A DNA stretch of 35,776 nucleotides from Candidatus Melainabacteria bacterium (GTDB lineage Bacteria > Cyanobacteriota > Vampirovibrionia > Obscuribacterales > Obscuribacteraceae), in the NCBI GenBank assembly GCA_003151275.1, contig PLXC01000024.1:1-35776 (forward strand), in the 5' to 3' direction. The position numbers and the translations under genes are program-made. Under the pieces are notes generated by a model. That model was not told the origin of the DNA, ran no database searches, and saw only the letters and a list, made by a program, of their open reading frames with translations. Of this stretch, positions 1 to 8,066 are shown piece after piece. How positions within the stretch are numbered: position 1 is the first letter of the stretch; the number at the start of each line of letters is the position of its first letter.

Positions 1-2
1 GT

Positions 3-230
3 CCGATCGAAGAGTTGACTGTCAAATTCGATGAATATCAATATCAAATTGTAAAACAAAAGCATGGCTCTGTCACGGCACGGTCCATGAAAGTGGTTCG
101 CGGTGTGGTGCTAAAGACAACAGAAATTCCCGTTGAAAAATGCATCGAAGAAATTCTCGCCGAGTTGGAAAGAATGGCTGCAAAAAATGCCCAGACACGT
201 AGAGCTCTGAACAAATTTGTACTTGGATAG
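3..230 (+). CDS. C-terminal end of an unrecognised protein (5' truncated by window edge)
   Basis: The reading frame is open from the first bases of the window to a TAG at 228-230. A TTG at position 15 is the first possible start, but codons before it (P-I-E-E) are also open, so the gene most likely begins outside the window. The visible 75 or so residues are charged and end in a helical stretch rich in Glu, Ala and Lys. No domain is recognised. The stop lies only 3 bases before the ATG of the next gene, so the two are probably cotranscribed and perhaps translationally coupled. Confidence 0.6.
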   Translation, partial: PIEELTVKFDEYQYQIVKQKHGSVTARSMKVVRGVVLKTTEIPVEKCIEEILAELERMAAKNAQTRRALNKFVLG

Positions 231-233
231 AAA

Positions 234-1235
234 ATGTTTTTTTGGAAGAAAAACAACAAAGACGATGATCAGCGTCGCGAGCGAGAAGTGGCAACACTTA
301 AAGCTCTAGCTGACGGACAAGTGCCTCCGTACGCACGTGAACGCATAGAGCGTCAGAAAGCGATGGGCAACAACTTCTTTACTAGCGATCTGACCTCGCG
401 CGAATACTTGCTCTGTCGCCAGGCAGGTTTTCAAACAGTCGGACAAGTGATGGGGACATCCTTTTTCAATGTTAGTTTCTGGGGCTTCTATAAATCAAGA
501 TGGAACAGCACAGGTGAGTTGGACAGCATCACCCACGCCCAATCAGAAGCACGACGACTGGCTGTCAGTCGCATGCAACATGAAGCTAAACTGCTTGGTG
601 CGTCTGGAATAATCGGCGTTCGCATCATGATCAAAAACCACGACTGGAGCTCAAGGCAGACTGAATTCACAGCCATCGGCACCGCGATAAAAATTCCAGG
701 ATATCCGGAGAACTTGCCACCATTTACCAGCGACTTGAATGGGCAGGACTTTTGGAAACTGTATCAAGCGGGCTACAGACCGCTCGGGTTAGCATTCGGC
801 ATTTGCTCGTACTACATCTACACCGACTATGCAACGCAAAACATAGTCGGCAATTGCTTTTTCGGCATGAACGCGGCACCGAATCAAGAGGTGCGCACTT
901 ACACTCAAGGTTTTTACGAAGCAAGAGAGCGCGCGATGAAGAGATTCACAAACGATATCTCTATGATCCACGGCGACGGAGTGGTTGCAGTCGCCGCCAA
1001 CTACAATATTGAAGATATTGCCTATGAAGTCAACGACCGCACCTATCACGATATGCTCATCCACTGGACCGTCATGGGCACGGTGATCAGCACTAAAGAA
1101 GAACGGTTGGACAAACTACCGCAACCGATCTTAGTTTATGACTTAGCCAGTCTGAGTAAAAGTGCTGTCATTCTTGATACCACTTATGGTGGCAGCGACG
1201 GTGGAGAAAATTATGACCTGGACGACGACGAATAA
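234..1235 (+). CDS. Tandem YbjQ-like (heavy-metal-binding domain) protein, paralogue 1
   Basis: This 333-residue cytoplasmic protein has a charged N-terminus (about 1-45) and two copies of a YbjQ/UPF0145-like unit, about residues 46-155 and 160-285. Each copy opens with an FTSDL motif. The first copy keeps the family hallmark late in the unit: a helix rich in EAR, then LGASGIIGVR, then a strand ending in IGTAI. The second copy is more diverged (HGDGVVAVAANYN). The C-terminus is acidic (ENYDLDDDE). There is no signal peptide. UPF0145 proteins are small homo-oligomers described as heavy-metal-binding, but their real role is poorly known; no clear Cys/His metal site is visible here. The next gene, 21 bp downstream, is a paralogue with the same two-unit layout, so a local duplication is likely. 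Function is inferred only at fold level. Confidence 0.75.
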   Translation: MFFWKKNNKDDDQRREREVATLKALADGQVPPYARERIERQKAMGNNFFTSDLTSREYLLCRQAGFQTVGQVMGTSFFNVSFWGFYKSRWNSTGELDSITHAQSEARRLAVSRMQHEAKLLGASGIIGVRIMIKNHDWSSRQTEFTAIGTAIKIPGYPENLPPFTSDLNGQDFWKLYQAGYRPLGLAFGICSYYIYTDYATQNIVGNCFFGMNAAPNQEVRTYTQGFYEARERAMKRFTNDISMIHGDGVVAVAANYNIEDIAYEVNDRTYHDMLIHWTVMGTVISTKEERLDKLPQPILVYDLASLSKSAVILDTTYGGSDGGENYDLDDDE

Positions 1236-1256
1236 CCTGCCCGCGCTGAGGAGAAG

Positions 1257-2096
1257 ATGATGCCTGACCAATCTCAAGAGACACCGGACATTCCGGACCA
1301 TGCCAAAGAGCGCCTCAAAGAGATGCGAGGCACCGGTGCAAAACGAAAATTGTTCACCAGTGATCTATCTGTAAATGAATTTTTGTTGGTAAAAGAAGCA
1401 GGCTTCGAGCCGGCCGGCTTCGTCGTCGGCAGCTCCATCTATCATATAGGCTTTCAATCTGCTAAGTGGACAAAAAATGAAGAGATGCAGACTCTCACTC
1501 AAGCTCTTTACCACGCGCGCGAATTGGCCATGACGCGGATGGAAGAGGAAGCGCAAGAACTAGGCGCCGACGGCATCATCGGCGTGCGCCTAAAGGTCAA
1601 GCACATGAGCTGGAATGCGGACTTGGCAGAGTTCGTTGCTCTTGGCACTGCCGTGTACCACCGCGATAGTGTCGACGGCGGCACCAGTCCTTACCGAACC
1701 GTTGATGGCAAGCCATTCACAAGCGATCTGTCCGGTCAAGATTTTTGGACCTTGCTGAAATCCGGCTACCGCCCAGTTGGCATGGTGATGGGAAATTGTG
1801 TGTATCACATCGCCCATCAATCGTTCGGTCAATGGTTCAAAAATGTGGGTCAAAACGCTGAGATGACTAACTTCACGCAAGGGCTTTACGATGCCCGTGA
1901 GCTAGCCATGGAACGCATGCAGGTGGAAGCTGAACATCTTAAAGCAGAAGGAATTGTCGGCGTCGACATCCACGAAGGCTCGTATGGCTGGAGTACGAAC
2001 GTAATCGAGTTTTTCTGTGTCGGCACCGCAATCATCCCCATTCGAGCCGATCATCATATCCCTGCTCCACAACTGATGCTCTCAGTTAATGATTAA
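1257..2096 (+). CDS. Tandem YbjQ-like (heavy-metal-binding domain) protein, paralogue 2
   Basis: This 279-residue protein has two YbjQ-like units, about residues 32-140 and 155-268. Both contain FTSDL, a helix of the type YHARELAMTRMEEEA or YDARELAMERMQVEA, and the hallmark GADGIIGVR or KAEGIVGVD followed by a strand ending in LGTAV or VGTAI. Two adjacent ATGs are available (1257 and 1260); a GAGGAG Shine-Dalgarno at about 1248-1253 fits either. It follows its paralogue by 21 bp and the pair is probably one operon. The units here are closer to the UPF0145 consensus than those in the first paralogue, so this may be the less degenerate copy. No transmembrane segment or signal peptide is seen. 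Confidence 0.78.
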   Translation: MMPDQSQETPDIPDHAKERLKEMRGTGAKRKLFTSDLSVNEFLLVKEAGFEPAGFVVGSSIYHIGFQSAKWTKNEEMQTLTQALYHARELAMTRMEEEAQELGADGIIGVRLKVKHMSWNADLAEFVALGTAVYHRDSVDGGTSPYRTVDGKPFTSDLSGQDFWTLLKSGYRPVGMVMGNCVYHIAHQSFGQWFKNVGQNAEMTNFTQGLYDARELAMERMQVEAEHLKAEGIVGVDIHEGSYGWSTNVIEFFCVGTAIIPIRADHHIPAPQLMLSVND

Positions 2097-2302
2097 CAAA
2101 CCTGCGTCGTACGTGTAATCCGCGTCATAAGTGCAACCTCGTTGCCATCTGCAGACCATTAATGACTCGTATCGTTCGTGCCGACGAATGAGCAGTTTGC
2201 TCAAGCGTTCCCGGGATTTCGCGCTCAGAGCCCATCATTTTCAAGAGGTGCGCTCGTGTAACGAACCTCAAAGCCGGTAAATAATCTCCAACACGAGCAG
2301 GC

Positions 2303-2430
2303 AGTGAGCAGAGCGCGGCCTGAAAGCGCGTAGCGAACAGTCTGTGCGGAGGAGCCCCTAGGGTGGCTTAGGCAGCGAAGCTGCTCAGCCGAAAGGTACT
2401 GAAGGTGAGGAGCGCTTAAATAAGGAACCG
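2303..2430 (+). repeat. Family B GC-rich repeat, copy B1 (with a nested hairpin insert)
   Basis: The 384-bp gap between 2096 and 2481 holds no credible gene. It contains GCGGAGGAGCC at 2346-2356 and GAAGGTGAGGAGCG at 2401-2414. The same two blocks are adjacent on the minus strand at 28644-28669, and the second block recurs at 24868-24882. Between the two blocks in this copy lie 44 extra bases with a strong hairpin: GCAGC-gaa-GCTGC at 2372-2384, flanked by GGCT/AGCC. The inverted repeat GCGC...GCGC lies just upstream. It could be a mobile palindromic repeat or a structured RNA in the leader of the 2481 gene. Confidence 0.5.
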
Positions 2431-2480
2431 AATTTATTGACGCCCGTCATCTTTGGGGTCAGAGAAGAGGTAATTTCACA

Positions 2481-3341
2481 ATGGCAACCATCAATCCATT
2501 ACGAACGCTGATGCCGGCGTTACTAGTGGCTGGCTCTATAAGCATCCACACATCAGCAGTTGCGGCCGAGCCCAAGACATCAGCCCCTAACGCTGAGTCG
2601 GTAATCGCTGCCAAAGAAGATAAAAACGCCCCGAAGGCTTCAAATGAGAAGGCAGTGCGAGCTAACGCGGTCGATACGCAAACAGCTAAGGAAGTTAATA
2701 AGACAAACGACGAAAAACAAAAGTCTGCCGATCTTCAGGCGCCTGCCGACGATCCCCCGATTCATGGCTTCCACCCCATTAAGAGAGCGCTTGCTCCTGT
2801 TGTACGTCTGGAAAAAAACAGCGTTGAGCTGCAGCAGCAAATCATGAAGTTAACAGGACCGATCTCCAATCTTCAGCCTGCCATGTTGGGCTTGCACAGC
2901 AAAATGGACAATGTTAATAACCGCATGGGTTCAATGCAAGGTCAACTTGGATTGATGTCGAAACAAGTAGGCCAGGTTGGATCTGGAATGGACCGGGTCG
3001 GAAACAAGATGGATGGCGTACGATCGGACATTGCAGGCATGCGCATACAGATCAGCCAACTTGAAATTCCAATCCGACAGTTGCAGAAGCCCTTGCACGA
3101 ACTGCAAGAACCGCTTCAGAATGTAGCTCAACCTTTGCGTGATCTGCACAAGGAATTGACCGAGCTTAAAGCTCTTCTAGCAACAATTTTGTTTGCCATT
3201 GTGGTAGCGGCTATTGCCGTGGCCATAGGCACGCCAATCGCAGCCGTGCTGATTTACAAACACAGAAGCAAACTGTTTCCTGATCTGAAAGACAAAGATC
3301 TGGCACCAGCCAATAAGGATAAAACTCTGACGCGAGTCTAG
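2481..3341 (+). CDS. Secreted/membrane-anchored coiled-coil protein of unknown function
   Basis: The 286-residue product starts with a signal peptide (about 1-29, ending AVAA). A charged, low-complexity segment follows (about 30-95). Residues 110-235 form a long helical region with heptad-like spacing: the first part repeats M-D-x-V-x-N-x-M units, the second repeats P-L-x-x-L-Q units (QKPLHELQEPL, AQPLRDL). A single strongly hydrophobic segment (about 235-262) follows, then a basic-to-mixed tail of about 25 residues. This predicts a protein anchored by its C-terminal helix with a rod-like extracytoplasmic coiled coil. The ATG has an AGAAGAGG ribosome site about 11 bases upstream. No family is recognised. 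Confidence 0.7.
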   Translation: MATINPLRTLMPALLVAGSISIHTSAVAAEPKTSAPNAESVIAAKEDKNAPKASNEKAVRANAVDTQTAKEVNKTNDEKQKSADLQAPADDPPIHGFHPIKRALAPVVRLEKNSVELQQQIMKLTGPISNLQPAMLGLHSKMDNVNNRMGSMQGQLGLMSKQVGQVGSGMDRVGNKMDGVRSDIAGMRIQISQLEIPIRQLQKPLHELQEPLQNVAQPLRDLHKELTELKALLATILFAIVVAAIAVAIGTPIAAVLIYKHRSKLFPDLKDKDLAPANKDKTLTRV

Positions 3342-3371
3342 GCAGCTGAACTGATAACCAAGCGGGCGTCA

Positions 3372-3402
3372 AGAGGAGGGACACAACTGTGTTCCTCCTT
3401 TC
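3372..3402 (+). terminator. Hairpin between convergent genes, probable terminator
   Basis: AGAGGAGG-ACAC, a 4-base loop, then GTGT-CCTCCT can pair with small mismatches, followed by TTTCT. It lies 30 bp after the stop of the coiled-coil gene and just before the convergent stop of the DUF962 gene at 3425, so it may serve both strands. The T-tract is short. Confidence 0.5.
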
Positions 3403-3424
3403 TGCAAATACAATTCTCTATGAT

Positions 3425-3763
3425 TTAAAGGACATCGCCGCGCATCAGTCGAGTCCATTCCTCATGCGCAAATATAAGAGCGGAGACAACTGTGAGCGGG
3501 TCTCCTGCTTCGAAGACGACTGGCTTATTGTGCTCAAATACAAAATGGCCAATGAACTGCAGAATCCAGCCTCCCACCTGCAACTGAAGGAAAGCTTTAC
3601 GACTAAAGGGCAGACAAACAAAGGCCATCGCGATCATCGGGATGCCAATCATGTGCGTCACTTTACAGCCCCTAGTGCGATGTTTTGACTTGTAAAAGCG
3701 CAGATGCGTTTTCAAATCGTCGCGTGGGCTCAATTTGGTTGGTAGTGGTGAAAGAGAATCCAT
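3425..3763 (-). CDS. DUF962 / Mpo1-like membrane protein
   Basis: The product is 112 residues. The family pattern is clear: FYKSKHRTRGCKVTHMIGIP (residues 23-42) and GWILQFIGHFVFEHNKP (65-81). In yeast Mpo1 the conserved histidines bind Fe(II) for alpha-oxidation of 2-hydroxy fatty acids; the equivalent candidates here are H28, H37, H73 and H78. Hydrophobic stretches at about 38-54, 62-76 and 88-100 fit a small integral membrane protein. An in-frame ATG exists at 3793, but it falls in the loop of the ferritin-gene terminator hairpin, so I choose the ATG at 3763. There is little room for an independent promoter between that terminator and the start. Exact substrate in bacteria is not known. 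Confidence 0.75.
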   Translation of the reverse strand: MDSLSPLPTKLSPRDDLKTHLRFYKSKHRTRGCKVTHMIGIPMIAMAFVCLPFSRKAFLQLQVGGWILQFIGHFVFEHNKPVVFEAGDPLTVVSALIFAHEEWTRLMRGDVL

Positions 3764-3778
3764 ACCACCATAATAACA

Positions 3779-3808
3779 AAAGCCGGTAAACATATGCTTA
3801 CCGGCTTT
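3779..3808 (-). terminator. Rho-independent terminator of the ferritin-like gene
   Basis: A perfect 11-bp stem (AAAGCCGGTAA / TTACCGGCTTT) with an 8-base loop lies 22 bases after the ferritin-like stop on the minus strand, followed by TTTTGTTATT. The stem is symmetrical with A-runs on the other side, so it could also work on the plus strand. Confidence 0.75.
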
Positions 3809-3829
3809 CTAAGTCAGCCAACTATTGGT

Positions 3830-4369
3830 CTATTGGTCTTTTGAGGTCAACAAATTGGCGAGATCGTCAGCGTGCTCTTCTTCTTTTTCAAGAATCTCTT
3901 CGAGCATACGTCTGGTAGTAGGATCCGTCTCGTTAATGTACAAGATCATTTGTTTGTACGAATCGATCGCGATCCGCTCGGCAACGAGATCTTCCTTGAT
4001 CATGTCAACCAAATCTTTGCCTTCTACGTATTGCGAATGGCTGCGCTTGCTCAGTACATCAGGGTTCATATCCGGCTCGCCATTTAATTGAGTGATTCGC
4101 ATAGCGATTCTGTCGGCGTGCTCTTGCTCTTCATGAGCGTGCTCGAGAAACTCTTCAGCAATCGACTCCGAATTGATTCCACGGGCCATGAAAAAGTGGC
4201 GTTTATATCGAAGTACACAAACTAGCTCTGTTGCCAAAGCTTCATTCAAGAGCTTGATAATTTTCAGTCGATCAGCGGTGTATGACTCGGTGATCGGGCC
4301 ATCCTTCATATGCTCTCTTGCGCGGCGGCGAATTTCTGATATGTCTGCTACGAAATCGCTAGCTGTCAT
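3830..4369 (-). CDS. Ferritin-like di-iron protein (bacterioferritin/Dps-type)
   Basis: This 179-residue protein is a four-helix ferritin-like fold. Likely di-iron ligands follow the bacterioferritin pattern: E48 on the first helix (ALATELV), E81-x-x-H84 (EEQEHADR), E131 on the third helix (VAERIAIDSY) and E163-x-x-H166 (EKEEEHADD). It probably oxidises and stores iron or limits peroxide/iron damage in the cytoplasm. It lacks an obvious haem-binding Met equivalent that I could confirm, so I do not call it Bfr. The start has an AAGGAG site 5 bases upstream. It ends at a strong terminator. The 580 bp upstream has no gene, so its promoter should be in that gap. Confidence 0.85.
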   Translation of the reverse strand: MTASDFVADISEIRRRAREHMKDGPITESYTADRLKIIKLLNEALATELVCVLRYKRHFFMARGINSESIAEEFLEHAHEEQEHADRIAMRITQLNGEPDMNPDVLSKRSHSQYVEGKDLVDMIKEDLVAERIAIDSYKQMILYINETDPTTRRMLEEILEKEEEHADDLANLLTSKDQ

Positions 4370-4951
4370 GATTGCTCCTTAGATAATCTGTGGCAGTTAA
4401 ATGTTGCGCGGACAATGCGCAATTTGCACTGCATAATGTGGCTTATGTTACTACACGGTGGGTTGGCAGTACAACCAGGCGGGTCATTTAAGTGACACAA
4501 TCCAACCACCTGCTTGTCCATTTTATTCTCTTGTTTTTAGGACAGTATTCAAACACTGGTTCGCAGTGGTGGCGTCACCACGCGAACATTCGCTCGTTCG
4601 ATATCTCAGCTAGCTCTTATGCGCTCATTTGTTCGAAGATCGGATTTTTCGTCTGCAAACTAAAACGCGGTCGAAATTGGGAAACATTAAAAGGTGGCAC
4701 CTCCCTCCAAAAGACGGGATCCCATCTCAAGTAAACGAATATTACATCAGGACTTCGAGACTTTCGCAATTCCGTCAACGCCCGATTGATAACGCTTTTC
4801 AGCCTCTCTTAAAGCCGCGTTTTTTGCTTAACATATTAAATGGAAGAAAAAGGGAGAGGGGTACTCGTCCCCCACAAATATTCGCAGATTGGAATTATTT
4901 TGTAGCTTCGAAATCAGTTAAACAAATTCTGGGCGTTACTTTAGATCCGCG
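4370..4951. other. 582-bp intergenic region without a convincing gene
   Basis: Short open frames on the plus strand here (up to 108 codons) have no ribosome site, no recognisable domain and poor composition. A hairpin TTCGC-ag-TGGTG-gcgt-CACCA-c-GCGAA lies at about 4560-4586, and GGGG/CCCC arms lie near 4856-4872. The region separates the start of the ferritin-like gene from the end of the STAS gene (both minus), so the ferritin promoter is probably in its left part. Confidence 0.5.
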
Positions 4952-5281
4952 TTAACAGTTTGGCCCGGTCGGTCTGCTCGGTGCTCCACAAGCGCGAAGC
5001 AAGCTGTCGATGTGAGCGACTTTGAAAACCTTATAAACACTTGGAGTCAGATTCGTAAACTCAATGGTGCTACCGAGCGAATCAGAACGCAGCAATAACT
5101 CTTCCAACCATTCCAACCCATCAACAGTGATGAACTTGCAGTCTGTAAAATCCAAAACCAAATTAACACCCGTTGCCAGAGTCCGATCGATACTGTCGAT
5201 GCCTCTTTCGAGTGGACCAGATATTGGCAGCACTTCACTGCGCCGGTTTTCGACAGCTTGCTCACCATTCTCGCCAGTCAT
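4952..5281 (-). CDS. STAS-domain protein (anti-sigma factor antagonist-like) with altered phosphosite
   Basis: The 109-residue product is essentially one STAS domain (about 18-97). The core strand and loop LVLDFTDCKFITVDGLEWL aligns without gaps to the SpoIIAA segment around its phosphorylated Ser58. In SpoIIAA the loop is D-S-S-G; here it is T52-V53-D54-G55. The phosphorylatable Ser is therefore Asp, and the preceding Asp is lost. In SpoIIAA work Asp at this site mimics the phosphorylated, inactive form; transferring that here is inference. The ATG at 5281 is preferred to a TTG at 5287 because an AGGAG site sits 6 bases before the ATG and would abut the TTG. It follows adhE by 42 bp and is probably in its transcript. 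Confidence 0.75.
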   Translation of the reverse strand: MTGENGEQAVENRRSEVLPISGPLERGIDSIDRTLATGVNLVLDFTDCKFITVDGLEWLEELLLRSDSLGSTIEFTNLTPSVYKVFKVAHIDSLLRACGAPSRPTGPNC

Positions 5282-5291
5282 TCTCAACTCC

Positions 5292-5332
5292 TCTTGCTCC
5301 CCTTAGGGGCGGTCTTGATCCCCTTAGGGGCG
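5292..5332. repeat. Two tandem 20-bp units with a CCCCTTAGGGG core at the adhE-STAS junction
   Basis: TCTTGCTCCCCTTAGGGGCG (5292-5311) and a copy with one mismatch (5313-5332) repeat with a 21-bp period. Each core is palindromic except at its central base. The adhE stop codon lies inside the second unit (5324-5326), and the ribosome site of the STAS gene starts right after the first unit when read on the minus strand. Confidence 0.85.
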
Positions 5333-7945
5333 TTCTCTTGGTGGATATGCAGCGACCAGCAATTGAGCAACTTCAGTAATTAATGGCAGAGCTGGATTGG
5401 TGCGCATACTCATGTCTTCGAATGTGCCCGTAACCAGTTCAACCATGTGCTGCTCATATTGCTCTTGTGGCACACCAAGCTCGGCAACAGAAAGAGGCTG
5501 CCCGGCATTGCGTGCCAGATCATAGACTGCTCTTCTTAGCAGCACGCACATTTTTTCTCGCGTCGGTGTTTCTCCGCTCTTAGCGTCCTCGTCAGTCAAT
5601 CCTAAGAACTGGGCCGCGCGTGCATATTTCTGATCTGCAACCCAGAGTGGATAAGTCGAGGTAGGCATAAACTTACGAGGTATTTTGGAATTGTATTCAA
5701 GCGTTGAAAGAAGAAACACACCGTTGGCTTTTCCGTGAGGGATATCAAAAGCAGCCCCCAAACTGTGAGCCAGAGCGTGATTGACGCCGACTGATGCGTT
5801 ACCAATTGCCATACCAGCCAAACACGCGGCATTGTGCAATTTATGCCGCCAAAGTATGTGACCGGGATTCTTTAGTGTTTCAGGCAGTGCTTCAAAAATA
5901 AGTCGCATCGCTTCCAACGCCAATCCATCGGTGTAATCAGATGAGAATGTTGAAGCAAGAGCCTCTAGTGCGTGAGTCAGCGCATCAAATGCGGTATCAA
6001 CCGTGATCTCTTTCGGCATGCTCTTCGTCAAATTAGCGTCGATAATTGCCACGTTAGGCAATAAACACTCATCAACTAAAGACAGCTTTCGCTTTGACTT
6101 GTTATCTTTAAGCACCGCAAAAGGTGTCACTTCAGAACCGGTTCCCGAGGTGGTTGGAATCGCGACCAACTGGGTGTGCACGGTCTGAGGGAAGACCGAA
6201 ATTCTGTGCCTGAAATCAAGGAAGCTAACAGCCACTTCTTGCAATTTCAAGTCTGGATTGTCATAGAACAAACGCATTATCTTGGCCGCGTCCAACACGG
6301 AACCGCCACCAAGCGCGATGATCGTATCAACTGGACTTTGACGCATGACGGCCACTGCTTTTTCGATCGTTGAAAAATCAGGCTCAACCCCCACATCGCT
6401 AAAGACATCGACTTTGCAATCAGACGGTAGCCTTTCCAGAACCATTGAAAGATGTCCACGACGAGCCGCGGAACGGGAAGTTACTACAATCGCCGACTTT
6501 GTTTTGAGGCTGCGCAGATGATCGATGCTGCCAGGGTTTATGTAGATATTCTTGGTGGTCTGAAAGGTTAGTGTGTAGTTCTTTCGCCGTGGCACCCGTT
6601 TGTAGTTGATCAGATTCTTGATGCCGACATTATCTGTGGTGATATTGCCGCCACCAGTTCCGCAACCGAAACTAAGTGTGGTGTTCAGGTTGTTATAAAC
6701 ACCACCCAATCCGCCAATTGAAGTTGGGGAATTAACAATAATACGACCAGCATTAATGGCATCGGCAAATCGCTCAACGACAGAATCATCTTCCGAAAAT
6801 ACACCGGCGGTATGTCCGGTGCCACCAGCATAATTGATATCTAGAGCGCGATTGATACCTTCGTCCACAGAATTGACGACGACAAAACCAAGCACCGGCA
6901 TCAGTTTTTCAACAGCCAGTTTGTGGTGGCGCAAGTCACCTTCCAAGGGGCACAAAAGAATTTTTGTGTACTGGTTAACCGTGATTCCGGCTTTCTCCGC
7001 AATAAAATCGGCAGATTGTCCGACCAATTTGTAATTCATTCCGCCTGTGCGCGGATCGATTACAACGTCGGCAACCTTCGTTACCTCCTCTAGCGTGCAA
7101 ACATGGCAGTTCAAACGCTTGAATTCAGCTAAAAGAGCAGGCGCGATTTCAGCGTCGATTACTAGAGTTTGTTCAGAAGGACATTCGGTGCCATTGTCAA
7201 AGGTCTTGGAAATAATCACGTCCATTGCCGTCGAGGCATAGGAAGCGGATTTGTGAATATAGACAGGCGTGTTTCCTGATCCGACACCTAGTGCCGGTTT
7301 CCCCGAACTAGCTGCAGCCCTTACCAATTGAGTTCCGCCTGTGGCAAAAATCAGATCGACTTCCGGATGCACCATCATCAATTCTGTTTCGCGGCGCAGT
7401 CGTGGCGATTTCTCTACCCACGTGATGAAACCTTTCGGCGCGCCGGCGGCGATTGCGGCATCGTAAACAATTTTAGCCGCGAGGTTACTGCAATCAGCAG
7501 CCATTAAGTGGGGGCTGAAAATAACGCTGTTGCGGGTTTTGGCAGCTGCCAAACTTTTGAAGATTACCGTCGAAGTCGGATTTGTCACGGGCGTGATCGC
7601 CAGAATTACCCCGACTGGCTCAGCCACTTCGACCATGTTGTCTTCGGGATACTCTTTGATGATGCCAACAGTCTTTTTGTCTTTGATCTGGTGGTAGTGG
7701 AACTCTGAAGCTACAAAATTCTTCAGGATCTTGTCTTCAATCATGCCCATGCGTGTCTCTTCGTGGGCAGCAATGGCTAGTTTGTGAACGTTCTCAATGG
7801 CAGCGACAGTCATCGCTTTAACAATATTGTCGACCTGTTCCTGGCTGTACTGGGTCCAGACGGCAGCGGAAAGACGCGCCTGGCGGACAAGGTGATTGAC
7901 GCGCTCCATAAGGGCATGGTCTTGGTCTTTTATTGTTGAAGTCAT
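5324..7945 (-). CDS. adhE: Bifunctional acetaldehyde-CoA / alcohol dehydrogenase
   Basis: The 873-residue protein has the standard AdhE layout and length. The N-terminal CoA-acylating aldehyde dehydrogenase half (about 10-440) has the catalytic Cys in FDNGTECPSEQ (C255) and the GSGNTPVYIH segment. The C-terminal iron-dependent alcohol dehydrogenase half (about 455-870) has GGGSVLDAAK, PTTSGTGSEVTPFA and the metal-ligand region FDALTHALEAL with HALAHSLGAAFDIPHG. It converts acetyl-CoA to acetaldehyde to ethanol, reoxidising two NADH, and forms spirosomes in other bacteria. The ATG at 7945 (MTSTIKDQ) fits better than an upstream ATG at 8011 that would add 22 basic residues not typical of the family; an AAGGAC site lies 9-10 bases before it. 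It suggests fermentative growth ability. No Rex-type site was seen upstream. Confidence 0.95.
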   Translation of the reverse strand: MTSTIKDQDHALMERVNHLVRQARLSAAVWTQYSQEQVDNIVKAMTVAAIENVHKLAIAAHEETRMGMIEDKILKNFVASEFHYHQIKDKKTVGIIKEYPEDNMVEVAEPVGVILAITPVTNPTSTVIFKSLAAAKTRNSVIFSPHLMAADCSNLAAKIVYDAAIAAGAPKGFITWVEKSPRLRRETELMMVHPEVDLIFATGGTQLVRAAASSGKPALGVGSGNTPVYIHKSASYASTAMDVIISKTFDNGTECPSEQTLVIDAEIAPALLAEFKRLNCHVCTLEEVTKVADVVIDPRTGGMNYKLVGQSADFIAEKAGITVNQYTKILLCPLEGDLRHHKLAVEKLMPVLGFVVVNSVDEGINRALDINYAGGTGHTAGVFSEDDSVVERFADAINAGRIIVNSPTSIGGLGGVYNNLNTTLSFGCGTGGGNITTDNVGIKNLINYKRVPRRKNYTLTFQTTKNIYINPGSIDHLRSLKTKSAIVVTSRSAARRGHLSMVLERLPSDCKVDVFSDVGVEPDFSTIEKAVAVMRQSPVDTIIALGGGSVLDAAKIMRLFYDNPDLKLQEVAVSFLDFRHRISVFPQTVHTQLVAIPTTSGTGSEVTPFAVLKDNKSKRKLSLVDECLLPNVAIIDANLTKSMPKEITVDTAFDALTHALEALASTFSSDYTDGLALEAMRLIFEALPETLKNPGHILWRHKLHNAACLAGMAIGNASVGVNHALAHSLGAAFDIPHGKANGVFLLSTLEYNSKIPRKFMPTSTYPLWVADQKYARAAQFLGLTDEDAKSGETPTREKMCVLLRRAVYDLARNAGQPLSVAELGVPQEQYEQHMVELVTGTFEDMSMRTNPALPLITEVAQLLVAAYPPRERP

Positions 7946-8066
7946 GGCTGTCTGGTCCTTCGTCCTGTTTCTGAGATGTCGTTTTTTATAGAAACTTGGC
8001 AGACGGCTCAACTATGAAAGAGCCCAGGAGACCGTGCAGGCTGCACATCGACCGTTTCCAAGTGTA

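Noticed and set aside
3764..3793. Upstream ATG giving a 122-residue DUF962 protein
   Set aside because: The ATG lies in the loop of the ferritin-gene terminator; the extra residues are not part of the family domain.
4492..4955. Two plus-strand open frames of 80 and 108 codons in the ferritin-STAS gap
   Set aside because: No ribosome site, no domain, and composition like non-coding DNA; they overlap hairpin-rich sequence.
7946..8011. Upstream start of adhE adding 22 residues
   Set aside because: The extension is basic and atypical for AdhE; the ATG at 7945 gives the normal N-terminus and has a ribosome site.
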